From contig JAYEHH010000013.1 of assembly GCA_034716235.1 (NCBI GenBank), positions 1 through 46,267 of the forward strand: a stretch of DNA of 46,267 bases. Direction: 5' to 3'. The DNA is from M55B174 sp034716235. GTDB lineage: Bacteria; Patescibacteriota; Minisyncoccia; CAIUEV01; JAHKAQ01. The position numbers and the translations under genes are program-made. Under the pieces are notes generated by a model. The model saw only the letters and a list, made by a program, of their open reading frames with translations, did no database searches and was not told the origin of the DNA. Positions 15,942 to 23,882 of this stretch are shown here, one piece after another. Position 1 is the first letter of the stretch; each line of letters begins with the position of its first letter.

Positions 15942-17123
15942 ATGGTGTCTAATTCTCAGAAAATTAAAGAAGCAGATCTTGTGGTGGGCATTCCCTCTTT
16001 CAATGAGGCTGATAACATTAGTTTTGTGGCAGAAACTCTTGATAAGGGTTTATTAAAATATTATCAAGGATACAAAGCGGTAATAATAAATGTTGATAAT
16101 GATTCTCCTGATGGTACTAAAGATGTTTTTCTTAACGCTAAAACGAAAACTCCTAAAATATATCTCTCAACTCCTAAGGGGGTGGCTGGAAAAGGAAATA
16201 ATTTTCTTAATCTTTTTGAACAAATTAAGAAATTAAAGCCCCAAGCAGTTATGGTTGTTGACGCTGATCTCAAAAGCATAACTCCAGAGTGGGTAAAAAA
16301 GATGTTAGAGCCAATTTTGAAGAAAGGTTACGAATATGTTACTCCTTGGTATACTCGCAACGAATACGATGGCACAATAACTAATAATATTGCCTATCCT
16401 TTGATATATGGGCTATATGGGATTAGTCTTCGTCAACCAATTGGGGGAGATTTTGCTTTTCATCCAAAACTTATTGATTATTGGCTGGCAAGTAAGTGGC
16501 ATAAAGCTACAAAATATTACGGTGTTGATATTTTTATGACCTTAGAAGCCGTCATCAATAAAAGTAAAATTTGTCAGGTTTGTTTAGGACAAAAAATTCA
16601 TAAACCCAGCGCTCCCAAACTAGGTCCTATGTTCTCTCAAGTGGTAGGGACAATACTCAAAAAAATTTGCTCCTCTAAAGATCAATGGATGCAAGTTGAA
16701 TCGGTCCAGAAGATTCCTATTTTAGAAAATGGAAAGCAAGGAAAACCTCAACCCTTGAGTGTTGACTATAAAAGTATGAAGGTGACTGCCATGTTTGAGT
16801 ATAAAATACATCGAGATATTCTAAAAAGAGCTCTTACCCCTGAGGTTTATCAAAAACTGGATAAAATGTTCAAAAGTGGTAAATTAGCTATCGGTAAAAC
16901 GCTTTGGACTAAAATAATTTATGATGCGGTCTTTAGTTACTGTAATACTAATGTAGGGGCAGGCATTGTGGAGGCCTTAAAACCGTTATATTTTGGTAAA
17001 ACAGCTTTTTTCATTAAAAATACTCTTGATTTAGACCATAAAGAGTCAGAAATGGAAGTGTTAGAGCAAGCGGAAAGATTTTGGGATTTGCGAGGGTATC
17101 TGCTGAGAAAGTACCGAGAGTAA
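15942..17123 (+). CDS. GT-A glycosyltransferase related to GpgS/mannosylglycerate synthase
   Basis: 393 residues. The N-terminal GT-A fold has VVGIPSFNEADN, a DNDSPDGT loop, VAGKGNN near 84, and the DxD-type metal motif in VVDADLKS (Asp107, Asp109). Next come VTPWYTRNEYDGTITN and PLIYGL, then QPIGGDFAFH and a YGVDIF segment. This arrangement resembles glucosyl-3-phosphoglycerate synthase and mannosylglycerate synthase, which make compatible solutes or polysaccharide primers from NDP-sugars. No membrane helix, so it acts in the cytosol. The metallophosphoesterase 63 bases downstream could be a partner. The acceptor cannot be assigned. Confidence 0.78.
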   Translation: MVSNSQKIKEADLVVGIPSFNEADNISFVAETLDKGLLKYYQGYKAVIINVDNDSPDGTKDVFLNAKTKTPKIYLSTPKGVAGKGNNFLNLFEQIKKLKPQAVMVVDADLKSITPEWVKKMLEPILKKGYEYVTPWYTRNEYDGTITNNIAYPLIYGLYGISLRQPIGGDFAFHPKLIDYWLASKWHKATKYYGVDIFMTLEAVINKSKICQVCLGQKIHKPSAPKLGPMFSQVVGTILKKICSSKDQWMQVESVQKIPILENGKQGKPQPLSVDYKSMKVTAMFEYKIHRDILKRALTPEVYQKLDKMFKSGKLAIGKTLWTKIIYDAVFSYCNTNVGAGIVEALKPLYFGKTAFFIKNTLDLDHKESEMEVLEQAERFWDLRGYLLRKYRE

Positions 17124-17182
17124 AAAGTTCATAAAGTTCATAAAGTTCATAAAGTAGAAAGCTTATAAAATTCGTAAAGTTT
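17124..17182. repeat. AAAGTTCAT short tandem repeat, copy 1
   Basis: Three exact 9-base units (AAAGTTCAT) and decayed units start directly after the TAA of the glycosyltransferase gene and run almost to the next start codon. Related arrays occur at 20419, 41880 and 45871. Confidence 0.85.
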
Positions 17183-17186
17183 CCCT

Positions 17187-18485
17187 ATGTCTCCTAAAGA
17201 ATATTATTTCATCAGCGATTTGCACATTGGTGATAAAACTATCGGACGCTATGCTCCTACCAAGGAGTTAATTGCTTTTCTTAAAGAGCTGAAAGCAAGA
17301 AAGAATAAAATTGAACTGATTATCGTAGGTGATGCTTTTGGATTTTGGGAAATAAATATAAATGAAAGCTTAATCAAGCTAAAGTCTATCATTAAAGAGC
17401 ATCAAATACTTTTTGATTATTTTAAAAAAACTGGCAAAAAAATTAAGATAACTATTATCCCTGGTAATCACGATTATGATTTAGCTTGCCAGGGTGGCTT
17501 TGGTAAATTATTGCAACAATATGGAATTCATTTAGAGCCAAGAAGGTTTATCAAAAGGAATATTGCTAATAAAAAAATATGGATTGAGCATGGTAGTCAG
17601 TATGATGATGTCAATCGGATTGCTAATTTTGGCGATCCTAACGCTACTCCGATTGGTTATTATATTACTAATAAAATTGTTGGTGGTGCCTACAAACATG
17701 CTTTACTAGGGAAACAAAAATGGTTGAAAGATTTAGGATCAGTTTATCCTAGTGAGCGCATTCTAGGCTGGATGTTTTCTAATTACTTTTATCGAGAAAT
17801 GAGTCCAATTTTACGCTATATTTTATTACCGTTCTTTTTATTTTTTAGCTTTAGCTTTTTAATTTTGATGGGTTTGACTCTTGAGAAAACAAAAGTATTG
17901 CCAACCAATTTTTTCGCTAAGAGATTTGGAGATTATTTTCCAATTTTAGGGGATCTAATTGATGCAATTGTTATTATTGATATTATTGTACTATTATTGT
18001 CTGTGGCCTTTATAGCAATTTTTGCTATTCCTTTCTTTTTTATTTCCAGGGATGTTAAAAAGGCCTTTAGGAGATATGAAATTGTTGGTCCTAGCGATTT
18101 GAATACGCGCAAGGAAAAGGCTTATTTAGCAGCCGGTAAAAAAATATTTAGAGAAGATCCGTCAACGGTAATTTTTGTTCATGGCCATACTCATTCAGCC
18201 TCAGTTAAAAAAATAGATCAAAGGGTAATTCTTAATACTGGAGCTTGGACTAAGCGATTAAAAAAAATTACTTCTCGTTTTTTACTTTTACCCGCCGTTT
18301 ATTATCCCTCGTTCCAATTAAGCTACTTCAAGATTTATCAACAAGACAAAAAAATAGTCATTGATTATCAACAAATTGCTAAAAAAATTAATTCAGAACT
18401 TACCTTCTTACAGCGATTTGCGATTTTTGGGAAAAAGAAAAAGGATAAAGTTAGTATCCCTCAACGGACATTGATTAATTTATAG
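17187..18485 (+). CDS. Membrane-linked metallophosphoesterase
   Basis: 432 residues. Calcineurin-like motifs: DLHIG (Asp11, His13), GDAFGFW (Asp49), PGNHDYD (Asn94, His95), EHGSQYD (His136) and VHGHTHS (332-336). Two strong membrane helices (about 210-232 and 258-287) interrupt the catalytic domain between the EHG and GHTH motifs, so the fold would have to close around a membrane hairpin. The start of the fold resembles UDP-2,3-diacylglucosamine hydrolases (LpxH) and related envelope phosphoesterases. Substrate unknown; a lipid or nucleotide-sugar substrate at the inner membrane face is plausible. It lies behind the glycosyltransferase gene. Confidence 0.82.
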   Translation: MSPKEYYFISDLHIGDKTIGRYAPTKELIAFLKELKARKNKIELIIVGDAFGFWEININESLIKLKSIIKEHQILFDYFKKTGKKIKITIIPGNHDYDLACQGGFGKLLQQYGIHLEPRRFIKRNIANKKIWIEHGSQYDDVNRIANFGDPNATPIGYYITNKIVGGAYKHALLGKQKWLKDLGSVYPSERILGWMFSNYFYREMSPILRYILLPFFLFFSFSFLILMGLTLEKTKVLPTNFFAKRFGDYFPILGDLIDAIVIIDIIVLLLSVAFIAIFAIPFFFISRDVKKAFRRYEIVGPSDLNTRKEKAYLAAGKKIFREDPSTVIFVHGHTHSASVKKIDQRVILNTGAWTKRLKKITSRFLLLPAVYYPSFQLSYFKIYQQDKKIVIDYQQIAKKINSELTFLQRFAIFGKKKKDKVSIPQRTLINL

Positions 18486-18510
18486 CAAAATATCTTTTTA
18501 TTATAAAATA

Positions 18511-18556
18511 AAACCCCAATTTAATAATCTAGGTTCAGATTAATAAATTGGGGTTT
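18511..18556. terminator. Bidirectional terminator between phosphoesterase and cytochrome genes
   Basis: AAACCCCAATTTA (18511-18523) pairs with 18544-18556, and AATCT/AGATT extends the stem. T-runs flank both sides. Confidence 0.8.
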
Positions 18557-18568
18557 TTGTGATTGAGT

Positions 18569-19201
18569 TCAGTTTGTGTGGCAACCTTTACAGGTTACCG
18601 GTGCCACTTTCCCCTCCTTTCTAACTTTTCTATGGCACCCCTTACAACTTTTGTGTAACGCCTCCTTATGATAACTGAGGCGATCTTTCTTGGATAATCC
18701 TGCGGGTCTTTTACCCACCTTGTTATGACACTTGGAACATTTATCTATTCCTTGTGTCTGAATCATCTCTTGAGTGAGGGGGGCACCTTTTGTATCGTGG
18801 TGGCACTCTCCACACGCATAATCAGCATGCTTTAGGTGATTAAATACCACAATTCTCTTGCGATGTTTTTTGTAAATTTCACTTTCCATGTGAATTATGG
18901 TAGGAGAAATAGTCTCAATATTTTTGTCTGCCTTTTCCTTCACTTCATCCCTTGCCACCTCTGTTCTTTCTATTGTTTCTTTCTTCCCTTCTTTCTCTTC
19001 TCTCACCTTTACCTTTTCCGTTTTTATAGCGTCCATGGCTGTTTCGGTTGTCTTATTCTCTACAACCGGGAACACCATCTTTGTTTCCGATGGTGATTCA
19101 ATAGTTACTTGTTGGCTCTGGCAACTTCCGCCGTGAGAGCCATAAAATAACGAAAAAATAGCCCCAGCGATTAATACTAAAACAAACAATATTTTTTTCA
19201 T
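18569..19201 (-). CDS. Periplasmic/exported tetraheme cytochrome c (class III-like)
   Basis: 210 residues with a signal peptide (about 1-24). A charged Glu/Lys-rich spacer (60-98) leads to a heme domain with four CXXCH sites at 130-134 (CGECH), 155-159 (CSKCH), 186-190 (CKGCH) and 204-208 (CKGCH). Extra His residues (122, 125, 178, 183) can act as distal ligands; FNHLKHADYACGECH is the c3/c7 hallmark. It should carry electrons outside the membrane. AAAGGAGA sits 7 bases before ATG. No heme-maturation genes are in the window, and such cytochromes are rare in reduced CPR-type genomes, so recent acquisition is likely. Confidence 0.92.
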   Translation of the reverse strand: MKKILFVLVLIAGAIFSLFYGSHGGSCQSQQVTIESPSETKMVFPVVENKTTETAMDAIKTEKVKVREEKEGKKETIERTEVARDEVKEKADKNIETISPTIIHMESEIYKKHRKRIVVFNHLKHADYACGECHHDTKGAPLTQEMIQTQGIDKCSKCHNKVGKRPAGLSKKDRLSYHKEALHKSCKGCHRKVRKEGKVAPVTCKGCHTN

Positions 19202-19265
19202 GGCAATCTCCTTTCCTTAAAAAGTTTCGTCTCATTTTTATTAGTAAAGTACTACCAACTAAATA

Positions 19266-19294
19266 GAAATAGCATAAAATTAATAAATTGTCAA
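19266..19294 (-). promoter_or_regulatory. Possible cytochrome gene promoter
   Basis: Minus strand: TTGACA (19289-19294), 17 bases, TATTTC (19266-19271). The -35 is perfect and the -10 weak, which would suit activator control. Confidence 0.3.
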
Positions 19295-19416
19295 TACTGA
19301 CAAGGGATAATAGTGTTAAATCCTTTGATTTAAGTTAATCTTTTGAATTTTATTGATTGATTTCGGGGTATCGCTATATTGTTACAAGTAAAAAAACTGC
19401 TCCTCTAATCCCTTTA

Positions 19417-19425
19417 TGCTATAAT
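19417..19425 (+). promoter_or_regulatory. Extended -10 promoter of the RlpA-like gene
   Basis: TGCTATAAT (19417-19425) is an extended -10 with a perfect TATAAT. Start codon 19447 would leave a leader of about 15 bases without a Shine-Dalgarno site. Confidence 0.5.
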
Positions 19426-19446
19426 TTTGCTATGCTAACTTTTTAA

Positions 19447-20412
19447 ATGATAAAACAAATTAAGATTAAAAAGGTCATTCAAATTATTGCTATAAGTTTG
19501 ATAATAGTAGGAGGATGTCTCCATTATGCTATTAAACTTTATTACAATCCTGTTATTGCCCCTATAGACCAGAGAATGAATTTTGTAACGGTCAATTATG
19601 ACAACCATTATTTTAAAGCTCATACTCTAGCTAAAACTGTGGGGGATTTTCTTGAAGAGCAAGGGCTCTCTTTAGAGGAAGGGGATTGTGTTTTTCCTAA
19701 TGTTAAAAACCAGTTAGTCCCAGGAACATTGATTACCATCCGCAGACAAATTCCGATGACCATTAAGGTTGATGATCGGGAAATAGCAATCAGGACTTTT
19801 GCAGAAACAATAAATGAAGTATTGGTAGAGGCCGATGTAACCCTTAATCATTTAGATAAAATTAAGCCAGGTAAATTAACTAGAACTACTCGTAATTCGG
19901 AGATAGTAATTACCAGAATTAATGAGGAGGAAATTACTGAAGAGGAAAGAATTGATTTTAAAGTTATTGAAAAGGACGACTCTAAATTAAAATGGAGAAG
20001 AACAAAAATAGGGCAGGTAGGAGAGGCAGGGGTGAGAGAAAATACGTATTTAATTACTTATGCTAACGGGAAACAAGTTAGCAAAGTTAAACTCTCTTCT
20101 GAAATAATAAAAAAGCCGGTTACTAAAATTATTTTGCACGGTACTAAAATAGAAATTGGTGAGTCTTATAAGGGCAGGGCCAGCTGGTATTCTCATACTG
20201 GAACAATGGCTTGCGCTTCCTTAAAGCATCCTTTTGGGACTTGGCTTAGAGTTACAAATATGGCTAATGGTAAAAACGTGATTGTTCAAGTGAATGATCG
20301 AGGTCCTTTTTCTGAAGATAAGATTATTGATCTTGACAAAACAGCCTTTGCAAAGATTGGTAATCTTGCCCAAGGGGTGATGCGGGTAAAAGTAGAAGAA
20401 ATTCTAGAGTAA
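19447..20412 (+). CDS. DUF348-G5-RlpA-like cell wall protein
   Basis: 321 residues. Membrane anchor at about 9-29. Two DUF348 modules (about 47-90 and 103-145; VNYDNHYFKAHTLAKTVGDF and KVDDREIAIRTFAETINEVL) are followed by a G5-like domain (about 150-225) and a double-psi beta-barrel RlpA/3D domain (236-321) with GRASWYSHTGTMACASLKHP, VTNMANGKNVIVQVNDRGPF and IIDLDKTAF. The architecture matches resuscitation-promoting-factor-like and lytic-transglycosylase-like wall enzymes. The conserved Asp of NDRGPF is present. It probably acts on peptidoglycan outside the membrane. Confidence 0.9.
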   Translation: MIKQIKIKKVIQIIAISLIIVGGCLHYAIKLYYNPVIAPIDQRMNFVTVNYDNHYFKAHTLAKTVGDFLEEQGLSLEEGDCVFPNVKNQLVPGTLITIRRQIPMTIKVDDREIAIRTFAETINEVLVEADVTLNHLDKIKPGKLTRTTRNSEIVITRINEEEITEEERIDFKVIEKDDSKLKWRRTKIGQVGEAGVRENTYLITYANGKQVSKVKLSSEIIKKPVTKIILHGTKIEIGESYKGRASWYSHTGTMACASLKHPFGTWLRVTNMANGKNVIVQVNDRGPFSEDKIIDLDKTAFAKIGNLAQGVMRVKVEEILE

Positions 20413-20418
20413 ATGCTC

Positions 20419-20451
20419 AAAAGTAGAAAATTCATAAAGTTCATAAAGTTA
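20419..20451. repeat. AAAGTTCAT-type repeat, copy 2
   Basis: AAAAGTAGAAAATTCATAAA followed by GTTCATAAAGTT, six bases after the RlpA-like stop codon. The rest of the gap to 20567 is AT-rich, with a segment (20461-20530) resembling the dispersed TAATTCACAA repeat. Confidence 0.75.
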
Positions 20452-20567
20452 TAGATAATTTACAATTTTTAATTCACAAGTATAGAATATCTCTTCCAAT
20501 AGAAGATTCTTTAATCGGAAATTGGAAATTATGTATGAACCTTACAAATTTTTTACTGCCAATTTGT

Positions 20568-22625
20568 TTACTTTATAATTGCTAGCCCCCCAAACACTTC
20601 AGAGTGTAGTTTTTTAGCTTGAGGGTCAGAGAGTTCTTTATAGGAGACTCTAACGGTGTATCTGATTTTGTTTTTTAGTGGGAAAATATCATGGATCTTT
20701 AAGCTCCAGAGATTATCTTTGCTGATTTTTTGGCGAATCTCCTGCAGTTTTTTATTGATAAGTTCTTCGGGGGTTTGTTTTTTACCGATAGGAAATTCTA
20801 GATTAACATCTAGGGTTACTATTTTCTTGGTGAGTTCCGTGGTTGGTTCCGGTTGATAATGCTTGAGTAGAGCAGTCATGTCAGAAAGATTAATTTCTGC
20901 AAAATAAGTGCTACCTGCTAATTTTTCTATAGATTTTAATTTGTATAAAATACCGACTATTTTCTCTCCCACGATTAAATCCCAACAGGAATAAGGATTG
21001 GCTATTGTTGGGACCGTTTTTGATTTTAACCACCGTACATCATTAATCCCAGAGGTTCTTAATAGCTTTTCCGTTGCTTGTTGTAATTGAGAGAGCCCTT
21101 TTTCTTTGGCCGATTTATGAGTTAATAGCCCTAACGATTCTTGCTCATGATAATGATTGTTAATCTGCCCAAAGATTTTACCAATTTCAAAAATATTGAT
21201 TTGGTCTATTCCCTTTTTAACATATTCCTCTAGCTGATGTATGAGTCCTGGAGCCATAGATTGCCGTAAATCAGGGTATTCTTCATTTACTGAATTTTGA
21301 GTGGCAATGACTTTCCAATTTTGGTAATTAACATCTGCATTAGCCTCTTTTTTAATCAAAGGAGAAGAAAGAATTTCATCAAAACCTAACGCAATCAACA
21401 TATCTTTTAGACTGTCTGTCAATTTAATTACTTGAGGAGTGATGTTTTTGACAACCGTTAACTTAGGAGGTTGATCGACCGGAATTTTATCATAACCGAC
21501 TATTCTAACTACTTCTTCAATCACATCTTCTTCCATATTTATGTCCATTCTATCGGAAGGAGGGGATACTTGTAAATTATTACCATTCTTTTTTACTTTA
21601 AACCTTAAGTCTTCCAAAATCTGACCAGTTTTTTCTGGAGAAATTTCAATGCCAGCATAGCTACTAGGATCTTGGAGATTGAGATTGATTACAGGCATCT
21701 TTCGTTTTTGAGGATAAAAATCAAAAACCTTTCCAACTAATTCTCCTCCGCAGTGTTTTATAATTAAAGAAGTCAATAATTCAAAGGCAATTGAGGAAGA
21801 AGTAGTATCTAAATCTTTTTCCAGTCGGTTGCTAGCTTCAGTTACAACCTTAAGTCCGTTAGAATTTTTTCTAATTAAAGCTCTATCATAAATTGCCATT
21901 TCGGCAACTATGGAAGTTGTTTTCTGGTCGGTGGCAGCTACTTTCCCTCCTACTATTCCTGCCAAAGCTAAGATGTTAGTTTGATCCTGAATAATTAACT
22001 CTTCTTTTTGCTCCAATTTTATTTTTGAATTATCTAGAGTGGTTATTTCTTTGAAATTTTTATTTAAGGACCAGATAAGTTCCCCCTGAATTTTACTTTT
22101 ATCTAAAAGATGAGAAGGGTAGCCGGTAAGTAACATAACATAGTTAGATAAATCAACTGGAAAATTAATACTGTTTATTTCGTAAAAGCTTAAGAATTCT
22201 TTTAACCAGCTGGGAGATTGCTTGTTTTTTAAATTTGTAATTTCTACGGCTAAAATTCTGCGGATAGGTTCCTTATCGCGAATTTCAATAGTTAATCCTT
22301 TCCCTGCTATTTTTTCCTGCGAAGATTTGTCCTTAATTTCAGCAGATCCAGTCGGTTGTTTGATTTTTGGCACCAAATCGTGCAAATCACGGCATTCTAG
22401 CCCCCAATAAGCAGCTACTTCTCTAGCAATTCCTAAAATTGAGAGACAGTCAGCTCTATTTTGTCTTACCTCTAACCCAATTAAGTAATCGGTCTTTCCT
22501 TGATACTGAACCTTTTCCAGACTATCCATCATAAAACCGGTTAAGGTTAAAGTTTCTCCTACTATTTGAGGGCTAGCTTTAAGTTGAGGGACAAGTTCTT
22601 TAAGTTGGCTATAAAGTATTTTCAT
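20568..22625 (-). CDS. pheT: Phenylalanine--tRNA ligase beta subunit, compact form
   Basis: 685 residues from ATG 22625 (a TTG two codons upstream is rejected); E. coli PheT is about 795. After MKILYSQLKELVPQLK and the LTLTGFMMDSLEKV helix it goes directly to VRQNRADCLSILGIAREVAA, so the EMAP/OB tRNA-binding insert is absent. B3/B4 (editing), B5 (DMEEDVIEEVVRIVGYDKIP) and the catalytic-like core follow. The divergent C-terminal anticodon-binding domain (about 600-685) is present. With PheS it forms the (alpha-beta)2 enzyme charging tRNA-Phe in the cytosol. Its start overlaps the pheS 3' end by 17 bases, so the two are translationally coupled. Confidence 0.95.
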   Translation of the reverse strand: MKILYSQLKELVPQLKASPQIVGETLTLTGFMMDSLEKVQYQGKTDYLIGLEVRQNRADCLSILGIAREVAAYWGLECRDLHDLVPKIKQPTGSAEIKDKSSQEKIAGKGLTIEIRDKEPIRRILAVEITNLKNKQSPSWLKEFLSFYEINSINFPVDLSNYVMLLTGYPSHLLDKSKIQGELIWSLNKNFKEITTLDNSKIKLEQKEELIIQDQTNILALAGIVGGKVAATDQKTTSIVAEMAIYDRALIRKNSNGLKVVTEASNRLEKDLDTTSSSIAFELLTSLIIKHCGGELVGKVFDFYPQKRKMPVINLNLQDPSSYAGIEISPEKTGQILEDLRFKVKKNGNNLQVSPPSDRMDINMEEDVIEEVVRIVGYDKIPVDQPPKLTVVKNITPQVIKLTDSLKDMLIALGFDEILSSPLIKKEANADVNYQNWKVIATQNSVNEEYPDLRQSMAPGLIHQLEEYVKKGIDQINIFEIGKIFGQINNHYHEQESLGLLTHKSAKEKGLSQLQQATEKLLRTSGINDVRWLKSKTVPTIANPYSCWDLIVGEKIVGILYKLKSIEKLAGSTYFAEINLSDMTALLKHYQPEPTTELTKKIVTLDVNLEFPIGKKQTPEELINKKLQEIRQKISKDNLWSLKIHDIFPLKNKIRYTVRVSYKELSDPQAKKLHSEVFGGLAIIK

Positions 22626-23631
22626 TTTCAAATGGTTTATATCCTAAATTCCCTCCTAGAAGGGTTCGAATGTCATTAATTTTATATTTAGCCATTACCC
22701 AGCGGTCTAATCCTAGTCCAAAGGCAAATCCTCTCCATTTTTTATGATCAATCCCAGCTTTTTCTAATACGTCCGGATGAATAATACCAGCCCCACCCAT
22801 TTCTATCCAACCAACTCCCTTGCAAAGACGACAACCCTTACCATGGCAGTTAAAACATTGCATATCTACTCCGGCTCCAGGCTCTACTTCAGGATAATAT
22901 TTATTGCGGTAGCGTAAGACAACATCAGGACCGTACATCCGCTTAAAAAGTGCTGTAAAAGTTCCAAAAAGATCTTTTAGGCTAACTTCTGGTAGAACAA
23001 CGGTTCCTTGATAATGATGAAAAACAAAATGATTGCTTTTATTTACTTTTTCATTGCGGTAAACCTTACCCGGACTAACTACTTTAATGGGAGGCTCATA
23101 TTTATCTAGTACTCGAGCTTCAATGGAAGAAGTGTGAGTGCGTAAAAGATAATTAGGTTCTTTAATATAAAGAGTGTCTTGAAGAGCTCGAGCAGGATGA
23201 TCAGGGGGAACATTTAATCTTTGAAAACAAAATTCGTCTGTTTCTAATTCTAAATCTTCCATGATGCTGTATCCCATTTCGGTAAAGAATTTGTTTAATT
23301 CTCTAATCGTTTGGGTAATGGGGTGGAGGTGGCCAATTTTAGGTGGTTGCAAATCTAAAGTTTCGGCTTGATTTTTTAATTCATCTGCCGAGTGAGAAGC
23401 TAATAGAGTTTTCTTTTTTGTAGCTAATAAATCTTTAACCTCTTTAGCTGTTTTTTGAATAGCAATGGCCTGAGTTTTCCGTTGTTCTGGTGGGAATTTA
23501 CCAATTTCTTTGAGCATTTGGTTAACGGAGCCTTTGCTTCCCAAATAGCTACTTTCCAAAGAGCTTAATTGGGTCAAGGATTCGATTGTTTCTAACTCAG
23601 CTTTTAATTTTTTAACAAGGTCAATTTTCAT
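22609..23631 (-). CDS. pheS: Phenylalanine--tRNA ligase alpha subunit
   Basis: 340 residues, standard length. N-terminal coiled coil (1-85, KKLKAELETIESLTQLSSLE), then the class II core: motif 1 near HPITQTIRELNKFFTEMGYS, DHPARALQDTLY, motif 2 SPGKVYRNEKVNKSNHF with FHHYQG, and motif 3 GFAFGLGLDRWVMAKYKI. A CxxCxGKGCxxCKGxGW segment (CFNCHGKGCRLCKGVGW, about 258-275) forms a zinc-knuckle-like loop known in many bacterial PheS variants. TTGCAT-17-TATGTT at 23652-23680 is the promoter. The leader is about 14 bases and has no Shine-Dalgarno site. Confidence 0.97.
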   Translation of the reverse strand: MKIDLVKKLKAELETIESLTQLSSLESSYLGSKGSVNQMLKEIGKFPPEQRKTQAIAIQKTAKEVKDLLATKKKTLLASHSADELKNQAETLDLQPPKIGHLHPITQTIRELNKFFTEMGYSIMEDLELETDEFCFQRLNVPPDHPARALQDTLYIKEPNYLLRTHTSSIEARVLDKYEPPIKVVSPGKVYRNEKVNKSNHFVFHHYQGTVVLPEVSLKDLFGTFTALFKRMYGPDVVLRYRNKYYPEVEPGAGVDMQCFNCHGKGCRLCKGVGWIEMGGAGIIHPDVLEKAGIDHKKWRGFAFGLGLDRWVMAKYKINDIRTLLGGNLGYKPFENENTL

Positions 23632-23651
23632 AAGTAGTTTTTAGTTCTTTT

Positions 23652-23680
23652 AACATACCGTAAAATTACAGGGGATGCAA
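23652..23680 (-). promoter_or_regulatory. pheST promoter
   Basis: Minus strand: TTGCAT (23675-23680), 17 bases, TATGTT (23652-23657). There is no room for an attenuator before the pheS start at 23631. Confidence 0.5.
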
Positions 23681-23681
23681 T

Positions 23682-23784
23682 TGGTAATTGGTAATTGACA
23701 ATGGAGAATGGAGAATTGAAAATTGGGGAATATCCTTTTCTAATTCACAATTTTATTTGTCATTCCCGCCTTCGCGGGAATGAC
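23682..23784. repeat. Dispersed composite repeat with terminal hairpin
   Basis: Short GGTAATTG / GACAATGGA units are followed by a 38-base segment (23727-23764) that recurs with one mismatch at 43438-43475. An 11-bp hairpin GTCATTCCCGC/GCGGGAATGAC (23759-23784) closes it. It has no coding potential and looks like a genome-wide intergenic repeat. Confidence 0.75.
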
Positions 23785-23831
23785 ATATTATAATTTCCAA
23801 TTTTCAAACGACAAAATTTAACAGTAATAAA

Positions 23832-23863
23832 AACCCCTAAAAACAAGTTTGTTTTTAGGGGTT
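23832..23863 (-). terminator. Terminator of the downstream minus-strand gene
   Basis: A 15-bp stem with AACCCCTAAAAAC arms (23832-23846 with 23849-23863) lies 20 bases past the stop at 23883, followed on the minus strand by TTTTATTACTG. Confidence 0.8.
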
Positions 23864-23882
23864 ACTGGGGCCAAGGAAATTT

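Noticed and set aside
17124..17182. Possible CRISPR-like array
   Set aside because: The units are 9 bases, directly adjacent and without spacers, so this is a tandem repeat and not a CRISPR.
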